From NCBI RefSeq assembly GCF_015356825.1, contig NZ_JAACYW010000001.1, positions 1 through 64,000 of the forward strand: DNA of 64,000 bases. The letters run 5' to 3'. This DNA comes from Catenulispora rubra. GTDB lineage: Bacteria > Actinomycetota > Actinomycetes > Streptomycetales > Catenulisporaceae. The position numbers and the translations under genes are program-made. Below are positions 58,519-64,000 of the stretch, piece after piece. The notes under the pieces are model-generated. The model had not been told where the DNA came from. It made no database searches and saw only the letters and a list, made by a program, of their open reading frames with translations. Every line of letters starts with the position of its first letter. Position 1 is the stretch's first letter.

Positions 58519-59901
58519 ATGAAAAACGAATCCGAACGATACGATGTCATCGTGGTCGGCGGAGGTTTCGCAGGACTGGCGGCGGCCCGCGATATCGCTG
58601 AGCGAGGGCGTTCCGTCTTGCTCCTGGAGGCACGTGACCGCTTCGGCGGCCGCACCTGGACTGACAAGGTGACGCTCGACGGCCACGAACTGAACGTCGA
58701 GATCGGCGGACAGTACGTCAACACCGACCGGCAGCTGTACTTGAAAGCCGAACTGGACCGATACGGAATCGGGGTCCGCTCCGGCCCCACACCGCAGTCA
58801 TATCCGACACTGCTCGCCGGACACCATCTTCCCGGCCCGGTACCCGTTCCCACCAGCGAGATGATCGACCTGGAGCGGGTCGCATTCCAGATCATGACCG
58901 ACTGCCGCCGGTTGCGGGTCGGAATACCGCTGGATCAGCAAAATGCCCAAGATCTGGACATCCCTTTCTCGGAGTATCTCGATCGGCTCAGGCTCCCGGC
59001 AGCCACCCGTGGCTACATGTCGTACATAGCCGGCGCCTGCGGAGGCATGCGCGCGGAAGAACTGTCCGCCCTCCTGGTTCTCTTCCGGTTTGCCGACGCC
59101 GGCTACAGCGCGCTTGCCTTTATGGACGAAGCATCCAGCTCCATCGACGGTGGATCCGGACTTCTCGTCGACGCGATGACGGCGGATTCACGAGCGGACA
59201 TGAGGCTCAACACCCCGGTCGCAGCCATCTCCCAGGTCGGTGATGGTGTTGAGGTCGTATCCCGAGACGGCCACGTCTTCTCCGCCGAGCTGGCGATCGT
59301 CGCCGCCCCTCTCGCCTGTTGGAAGGACATCCAGTTCAGTCCGTCACTCAACGAGCACAAAACCGAGGCAAGCGCAGAGAATCACGCTTCACGGGAAGCC
59401 AAAATCTTCATGCAGGTGCGGAACGCTCCACCTTATCCGCACAAGATAGCGGACATAGCCGATACCAACGGCGGATACGCACTCTCGACAGTCACCGATC
59501 TGGGTGACGACGGCCAAATCATGCTCGGCTGGTGCGTTGACGTGCCGGACGATCCTTCGTCGTTCGACTACACCCGAAAGGGCGCTGAGCGCTTTCTCGG
59601 CGCGATCCTGCCGGATGCCGAGCTCGTCGATTTCTACGCCTACAACTGGGTGGCAGACGAGTGGAACGGAGGAAACGGCCATTACGTGGCTTTCAGAGCA
59701 GGTCGCCTCAGCAAGTCCCACTCGCACTTGAGCACCTCCGAAGGACGGATCCATTTCGCCGGCTCCGATGTCGCGATCTCCGCACCGGGCTGGATCGAGG
59801 GCGCGTTGGAGATGGGAGCGAAGGCCGGCGCCGAAGTCCTCCGAGACCTTGATCGGATCGATCGGGAACGACGGGCTCTGCGACCCGTCCACGAGGGTTG
59901 A
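58519..59901 (+). CDS. Flavin-containing monoamine oxidase-type amine oxidase
   Basis: A 460-residue FAD amine oxidase. The N-terminal dinucleotide motif is VIVVGGGFAGLAAARDIAERG with EARDRFGGRTWT, then IGGQYV; the C-terminal FAD region reads GRIHFAGSDVAISAPGWIEGALEMG. The family oxidises primary amines such as putrescine, tyramine or tryptamine to aldehydes with release of hydrogen peroxide. ATG 58519 has AGGGAG 7 bases upstream. The aldehyde dehydrogenase 52 bases downstream would take the product. Confidence 0.9.
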   Translation: MKNESERYDVIVVGGGFAGLAAARDIAERGRSVLLLEARDRFGGRTWTDKVTLDGHELNVEIGGQYVNTDRQLYLKAELDRYGIGVRSGPTPQSYPTLLAGHHLPGPVPVPTSEMIDLERVAFQIMTDCRRLRVGIPLDQQNAQDLDIPFSEYLDRLRLPAATRGYMSYIAGACGGMRAEELSALLVLFRFADAGYSALAFMDEASSSIDGGSGLLVDAMTADSRADMRLNTPVAAISQVGDGVEVVSRDGHVFSAELAIVAAPLACWKDIQFSPSLNEHKTEASAENHASREAKIFMQVRNAPPYPHKIADIADTNGGYALSTVTDLGDDGQIMLGWCVDVPDDPSSFDYTRKGAERFLGAILPDAELVDFYAYNWVADEWNGGNGHYVAFRAGRLSKSHSHLSTSEGRIHFAGSDVAISAPGWIEGALEMGAKAGAEVLRDLDRIDRERRALRPVHEG

Positions 59902-59953
59902 GATCTCACCCTTGAAAGACAGTCCCAAAGCCACCGCGGAAGGCAAGGCCGAA

Positions 59954-61423
59954 GTGAATCGCGAATTGCTGAACGTCATCGACGGCACGGCTCGCCCGGC
60001 ACGGGCAGGTCAATGGAGCGAACTGGTCGACCCCTCGACCGGTGAGGTCTGCGGACGTGCCGCGCTCTCGCGCGCCGCGGATGTCGAGGAAGCGTTCGCA
60101 TCCAGTCTGGCTGCCGCTCAAACGTGGAACCGCACTACCCCTGGGCACCGGCACCGACTTCTTGAACACCTGGCGGCACAGGTCGCGGCACGCGCGGATG
60201 AGTTCATCGACGCGGAGTGTGTGGATACAGGTAAGCCGCGGACCAGGCTAAGAGACCACGAAATTCGTTCGGCCGTCGAGGACATACGGTACTTCGCAGC
60301 CGCCGCGAGGTCTCTCGAGGGCAGGGCATCTGGGGAATACATGACGGGCCACACCTCGGTGATCCGCCGGGAGCCCATCGGGGTGGTCGGCCAGATCGGG
60401 CCGTGGAACTACCCGTTGATAATGGCCGCGTGGAAGATCGGCCCGGCCCTCGCCGCCGGAAACACGTCGGTGTTCAAACCGGCGGAGACAACTCCCTCGA
60501 GTGCGGTCCTGCTGGCTGAGATCGCCGCTGAAGTCTTGGGTCCAGGCGTCCTGAATGTGGTCACAGGCGACCGGGAGACCGGCCAGGCCATCGTCGAAAG
60601 CGCGGTTCCCGGCCTGGTCGCACTCACCGGATCGGTACGCGCCGGACGAGAAGTGGCGGTGGGCGCCGGCGCCAAACTCACGCGTGTCCATCTCGAGTTG
60701 GGCGGCAAGGCGCCGGCGATCGTCGCGCCCGACGCAGACCTCGGGTCGCACGTTCCTGCGATGGTTCTGGCTGCCTATTTCAACGCGGGGCAAGACTGTA
60801 CTGCGGCGACACGGTTCATCGTCCACGCTTCGCGCTACGACGAGTTCGTAGAGATGTTCACCAACGTCGCGACCCGCCTCCGCGTAGGTGCACCATCCGA
60901 GCCCAAGGTCTACTACGGTCCCCTGAACAACGCAGCCCACCTGGAACGTGTCGAGGGTTTCCTGGATCGCTTGCCACCGCACGCAACAGTTCTGCTCGGC
61001 GGCAAGAGGGTGGACAGGCCCGGCTTCTTCTTCCCGCCAACGGTCGTCGTCGACGTGCGCCAGGACGACGAGATCGTTCAGGACGAGGTCTTCGGCCCTG
61101 TGGTGACCGTGCAGTCATACCGGGATGACGAGGAGGCGCTCGCCCTGGCGAATGGAACGGCGTACGGACTCGCTGCATCCATTTGGACAGACTCCCTGAA
61201 AACAGCAAGCTTCTACACTCGCGAGCTCGATTCGGGATGCGTTTGGGTCAACTGCCATCTTCCCACAGTTCCCGAAATGCCCCACGGCGGCTTCAAAGAC
61301 TCCGGCTACGGCAAAGATCTCTCCATCTACTCGCTCGAAGAGTACACGCGCATCAAACACGTCATGACGTTTGCGGACGATCCTTACATTCGCATTCACG
61401 AAGACGGATCGGTCGTCATGTGA
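59954..61423 (+). CDS. Aminoaldehyde dehydrogenase (gamma-aminobutyraldehyde type)
   Basis: A 489-residue aldehyde dehydrogenase with IGVVGQIGPWNYPLIMAAWKIGPA, LTGSVRAGREV, base Glu in HLELGGKAPAIV, and nucleophile Cys in NAGQDCTAATR. The C-terminal GYGKDLSIYSLEEYTRIKHV is typical of gamma-aminobutyraldehyde/betaine-type enzymes. Start is GTG 59954 (AAGG 7 bases upstream), which gives the usual family N-terminus. A second, internally deleted copy of such a gene lies at 62920. It probably turns the aminoaldehyde made by the amine oxidase into an amino acid. Confidence 0.9.
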   Translation: MNRELLNVIDGTARPARAGQWSELVDPSTGEVCGRAALSRAADVEEAFASSLAAAQTWNRTTPGHRHRLLEHLAAQVAARADEFIDAECVDTGKPRTRLRDHEIRSAVEDIRYFAAAARSLEGRASGEYMTGHTSVIRREPIGVVGQIGPWNYPLIMAAWKIGPALAAGNTSVFKPAETTPSSAVLLAEIAAEVLGPGVLNVVTGDRETGQAIVESAVPGLVALTGSVRAGREVAVGAGAKLTRVHLELGGKAPAIVAPDADLGSHVPAMVLAAYFNAGQDCTAATRFIVHASRYDEFVEMFTNVATRLRVGAPSEPKVYYGPLNNAAHLERVEGFLDRLPPHATVLLGGKRVDRPGFFFPPTVVVDVRQDDEIVQDEVFGPVVTVQSYRDDEEALALANGTAYGLAASIWTDSLKTASFYTRELDSGCVWVNCHLPTVPEMPHGGFKDSGYGKDLSIYSLEEYTRIKHVMTFADDPYIRIHEDGSVVM

Positions 61424-61511
61424 TGGCTGCTCCCACAAGATACGGAATCCTTACGGGAGACCAACTGGTTCGGCCCTGTGCAAGGGTCGCGTACATCCGA
61501 GGCGGGCGGTC

Positions 61512-62915
61512 ATGACATCCAACCGTTCCGAGGCCTGGTACAGGTCCCGCTCCCTTTGGCTGGATGAAGTCGACCTCGGAGCCCCGCGCATTACGCTGTC
61601 AGGTGACGTGCATGTCGACGTTGCGATCATCGGTGGAGGCTTCACCGGTCTGTGGACCGCGTACTACCTCGCCGTCGCCCGTCCGGGACTACGCATCGCA
61701 GTCCTGGAGCGCGAAATCGTGGGATACGGCGCCGCCGGCCGCAACGGCGGATGGGTCGGAGCGGGGATCGCTGGGAGTTCGGCCGTGTACGCGGCAAAGG
61801 CCGGTTGGCAGCGCACTCGTCTTGCTTCGCATCTGACGGAGCAGGCCGTGGATGAAATCGGTGCTGTGGCGGATGCGGAGGAAATCCCCTGCGACTATCT
61901 GAAGCGCGGGACGCTGACCATCGCACGAACCACTCCACAGTGGCAGCGACTGCAAGCCGAGGTAGATCACGCAAAGACGACGGGCATGCTGGCTCCAGGC
62001 GTGGAGTTGCTGTCTCCGGAGCAGGTCCGGGACTACGTCGCTGTCCCAGAAGTCGTCGGTGGCGCGTTCACACCGCACTGCGCTCGTGTCCAGCCTGCGC
62101 AACTCGCCCGCGGGCTGGCAGCGGCATGCGAACGTCGCGGGGTGTCCGTTTACGAGCACACGGAGGCGACGAGTGTGCACTCAAACACCGTGGTCACAGC
62201 CGGCGGTGTGGTGAGAGCCTCGTCCGTGCTGGTGGCGACTGAGGCATGGACGTCGAGGTTCGCCGGTCAGCGACGTCGGTACATGCCTCTCACTTCGATG
62301 ATGGTGGCCACTGCCCCGCTGACCGCTGAGCAGTGGAAAGCTCTCGGATGGCCGCCCGGACTCACCATCCGCGACCGCAGGCACCTGTTCTTCTATGCCC
62401 AGCGAACCAGCGATGATCGTATAGCGATCGGCGGACGTGGCGCCCCGTACGCTCTACGAGATCCGCTCGGCGAGTTCGACTCTGCTCAGTCGGACAACAC
62501 CGCCATCTGGGATCGGCTGATACGAACCCTGCATGAGCACTTCCCCGGCACAGAGCAGCACACCGTCACTCATCGCTGGGGAGGAACACTTGCGGTACCT
62601 CGCGACTGGTCCATGGGAGTGCGCTACGACCACAGCACAGGACTCGGCTGGGCAGGCGGATATTCCGGTCACGGGGTTGTCGCGTCCTATTTGGCCGGAC
62701 GCTCACTGTGCGACCTTGTCCTTGGTGTGAATTCGCCGCACGCCGACGCTCCTTGGGTCGGTCACAAGTCGCGTCGATGGGAACCGGAGCCGCTTCGCTT
62801 TCTCGCTGCCAATGGCATCGTCCGCGTTCTTGATAGCGCAGACCGTCGCGAAGACTCCACGAACCGCGCGGCCTGGCGAGCCAAGCTCGTGAAGCCGTTC
62901 ATGCCGCCGGCTTGA
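61512..62915 (+). CDS. puuB: FAD-dependent oxidase, gamma-glutamylputrescine oxidase type
   Basis: A 467-residue DAO-family flavoprotein. It begins AWYRSRSLWLDEVDLGAP and has the FAD motif VAIIGGGFTGLWTAYYLAVARP (residues about 35-56), VGYGAAGRNGGWVGAGIAG, HRWGGTLAVPRDW, and GLGWAGGYSGHGVVASYLAGR. This matches PuuB and related amine oxidases, which convert gamma-glutamylputrescine to the aldehyde. The ligase and hydrolase of the same pathway lie on the other strand at 50328 and 47353, so the Puu set is split in two transcripts. No strong ribosome-binding site is seen before ATG 61512. Confidence 0.87.
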   Translation: MTSNRSEAWYRSRSLWLDEVDLGAPRITLSGDVHVDVAIIGGGFTGLWTAYYLAVARPGLRIAVLEREIVGYGAAGRNGGWVGAGIAGSSAVYAAKAGWQRTRLASHLTEQAVDEIGAVADAEEIPCDYLKRGTLTIARTTPQWQRLQAEVDHAKTTGMLAPGVELLSPEQVRDYVAVPEVVGGAFTPHCARVQPAQLARGLAAACERRGVSVYEHTEATSVHSNTVVTAGGVVRASSVLVATEAWTSRFAGQRRRYMPLTSMMVATAPLTAEQWKALGWPPGLTIRDRRHLFFYAQRTSDDRIAIGGRGAPYALRDPLGEFDSAQSDNTAIWDRLIRTLHEHFPGTEQHTVTHRWGGTLAVPRDWSMGVRYDHSTGLGWAGGYSGHGVVASYLAGRSLCDLVLGVNSPHADAPWVGHKSRRWEPEPLRFLAANGIVRVLDSADRREDSTNRAAWRAKLVKPFMPPA

Positions 62916-62919
62916 GCAA

Positions 62920-63156
62920 GTCCTGCGATGCGCGCTGTCGCGGGCGGAGGACGTCGCAGCGGCACATGCCTCGGGTGTCGAGCCGACGGCGAAGTGGAGT
63001 CGGACCACGCCAGGTGAGCGTTCGCTTTTACAGACACGGCTGGCAAAGGATCTGTCCATGTACGCGGTCGAGGAGCACAAGTGGATCAAGCACGTCATGA
63101 CGTTCACCGAGGATGACTTCGTGCGACGCGGCGACAACGGGCAAGTCGTCTACTGA
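62920..63156 (+). pseudogene. Internally deleted aldehyde dehydrogenase gene
   Basis: One frame, open from just inside the end of the previous gene, encodes ALSRAEDVAAAHASGVEPTA, then KWSRTTPGERSLLQTRLAKD, then LSMYAVEEHKWIKHVMTFTE and a short tail ending in QVVY. The first part aligns with ALSRAADVEEAF...WNRTTPGHRHRLLE near the N-terminus of the dehydrogenase at 59954. The second aligns with its last 38 residues (GKDLSIYSLEEYTRIKHVMTFADD). About 400 residues between them, with both catalytic residues, are missing, and the reading frame is kept. It is a dead paralogue, not a copy of the neighbour, since many residues differ. Confidence 0.8.
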
Positions 63157-63260
63157 CGGCTCCCGACATCGGCGCTCCCCGCCCTGCGACGCCCCTGTGC
63201 GGCCAGGACAGGGCGGGATCAAGCGAGAGATCACCAGAGCGGGGAAGTTGGCAGCCTGAC

Positions 63261-63830
63261 GTGGTGGAGGCGACAAACGCGGCTGCCGGGGGCACTCGGC
63301 AGCGAATCATTCGTGCCGCGCTGGTCATCGCGTTACGGGAGGGCCCCGCGTCCGTCACCGTCGACGCCGTGATGAACGAGACAGGGCTCAGCCGCGGTGG
63401 TGTGACCCACTACTTCGCGTCGCAGCACACGCTCCTCAAAGAAGTCCTTGCGGCCAGTCTGAGCAGTTACACGAAGCGGCTCGGCGCCGACGACCCCGCG
63501 CCGGACGAGGCCGACAGGACCGCAGCCTACGCGTCGGCGACGTTGGACCCCGACAGCCTCGACCGTGTCGCCCTGATGCTCGGCCTGGCCGAGGCGCCGG
63601 CCCTGCTCGGCGAGTGGATCGCGCTGTACCGCCGACTGGACGACGTCGAGAGGGGGTCCAGCCGGTCCCGGGCCGACATCCTCCTGCGCCGACTCGCGGT
63701 CGACGGCCTGTGGTGGACACGCGTGACCGACCCCAACAGGTTCACACCGGAACAGTTCGCGGCGCTCGTCCAGGGCGCCATGGGCTGGAAACCCAGTCGC
63801 GACGCGCTGCCTGAAGCGGTCCAGGCGTGA
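63261..63830 (+). CDS. TetR-family regulator (first of a pair)
   Basis: A 189-residue TetR protein. The helix-turn-helix is RQRIIRAALVIALREGPASVTVDAVMNETGLSRGGVTHYFASQHTLLKEVL (residues about 13-63). A C-terminal helical ligand domain with ALMLGLAEAPALLGEW and LWWTRV follows. Start is GTG 63261 or the GTG next to it. Its stop overlaps the start of a second TetR gene by 4 bases. It lies 104 bases after the aldehyde dehydrogenase remnant. By position it is a candidate regulator of the amine oxidase unit. Confidence 0.87.
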   Translation: MVEATNAAAGGTRQRIIRAALVIALREGPASVTVDAVMNETGLSRGGVTHYFASQHTLLKEVLAASLSSYTKRLGADDPAPDEADRTAAYASATLDPDSLDRVALMLGLAEAPALLGEWIALYRRLDDVERGSSRSRADILLRRLAVDGLWWTRVTDPNRFTPEQFAALVQGAMGWKPSRDALPEAVQA

Positions 63831-64000
63831 AGGCCAAGCAGCGCATTCTCGACGCCGTCCCGGTGATCGCGACGACGCGGGGCTTGTCTCACGTGACGCT
63901 CGCCGCGCTCAAAGAGGAGTCAGGCGTCAGCAAGAGCGGCATCCTGTACCACTTCGGTTCCAAGTCCGACATCGTCCAGGCACTCATCGATCTGATGCTC
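63827..64000 (+). CDS. TetR-family regulator, cut by the window end (second of a pair)
   Basis: The first 58 codons of a TetR gene, starting at GTG 63827 within the previous stop (GTGA). The helix-turn-helix is intact: KQRILDAVPVIATTRGL, VTLAALKEESGVSKSGILYHF, then GSKSDIVQALIDLML. The rest lies outside the window. Two overlapping TetR genes suggest either a heterodimer or two ligands read by one promoter. Confidence 0.85.
   Translation, partial: MKAKQRILDAVPVIATTRGLSHVTLAALKEESGVSKSGILYHFGSKSDIVQALIDLML

Overview
The window is high-GC actinobacterial chromosome. The signs are strong G/C at third codon positions, frequent GTG starts, chains of genes that overlap by 1-11 bases, a probable leaderless mRNA, a deazaflavin (F420)-type reductase, and many TetR, GntR, LacI, LysR and Lrp regulators. 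Genus cannot be fixed from the sequence. No rRNA, tRNA, CRISPR array, replication origin or intact mobile element was seen. Almost every gene is catabolic, so this looks like an accessory nutrient-use region of a soil organism.

Layout. (1) 1-11 kb: kynureninase; a ring-cleavage operon (PcpA/LinE-like hydroquinone dioxygenase, ACMSD-type amidohydrolase, maleylacetate reductase) with a TetR regulator and two matching operator-like palindromes; then a tryptophan-to-kynurenine operon (tryptophan 2,3-dioxygenase, kynurenine formamidase, Ddn-like reductase) divergent from an Lrp/AsnC regulator; then an amidase. No kynurenine 3-monooxygenase is present, so the local kyn genes point to anthranilate. 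(2) 11-17 kb: a MmyB-like XRE regulator divergent from a carboxymuconolactone decarboxylase/SDR/cupin operon, an IS5-type transposase scrap, and a secreted GH5 glycosidase with a LacI regulator and two perfect palindromes. (3) 17-28 kb: an FCD-GntR regulator divergent from a ten-gene operon for a CoA-thioester pathway (two acyl-CoA dehydrogenases, CitE-like lyase, SDR, two hydratases, thiolase, fused two-domain CoA-transferase, crotonase, CaiB/BaiF transferase). (4) 28-37.7 kb: a second, minus-strand CoA operon (methylacyl-CoA racemase-like protein, isovaleryl-type acyl-CoA dehydrogenase, MaoC hydratase, thiolase-like protein lacking the usual Cys, DUF35 partner, two CaiB/BaiF transferases, PaaK-like ligase, LysR). 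It resembles steroid side-chain (igr) and 2-arylpropionate (ipf) systems. (5) 37.8-42.6 kb: an acyl-CoA ligase-like protein, MFS permease, crotonase and MDR oxidoreductase. (6) 42.7-64 kb: an amine/polyamine region holding a complete Puu-like set (glutamine-synthetase-like ligase, FAD oxidase, aldehyde dehydrogenases, Ntn/GATase hydrolase, class III aminotransferase, two APC permeases), a flavin amine oxidase, a P450 with its own ferredoxin and reductase, two adjacent GntR regulators and two TetR regulators.

How it fits together. Each block pairs a local regulator with operator-like repeats that can be seen in its promoters. Region 6 could degrade a di- or monoamine by gamma-glutamylation and also by direct oxidation or transamination. 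Blocks 3 and 4 are the most likely places for undescribed pathways: the enzyme classes are clear but the substrates are not. Several proteins lack an expected residue: the ligase at 37814 lacks the adenylation lysine, the thiolase-like protein at 33494 lacks the nucleophilic cysteine, and the solute-binding-like protein at 48095 lacks a signal peptide. Three gene remnants mark past rearrangement.
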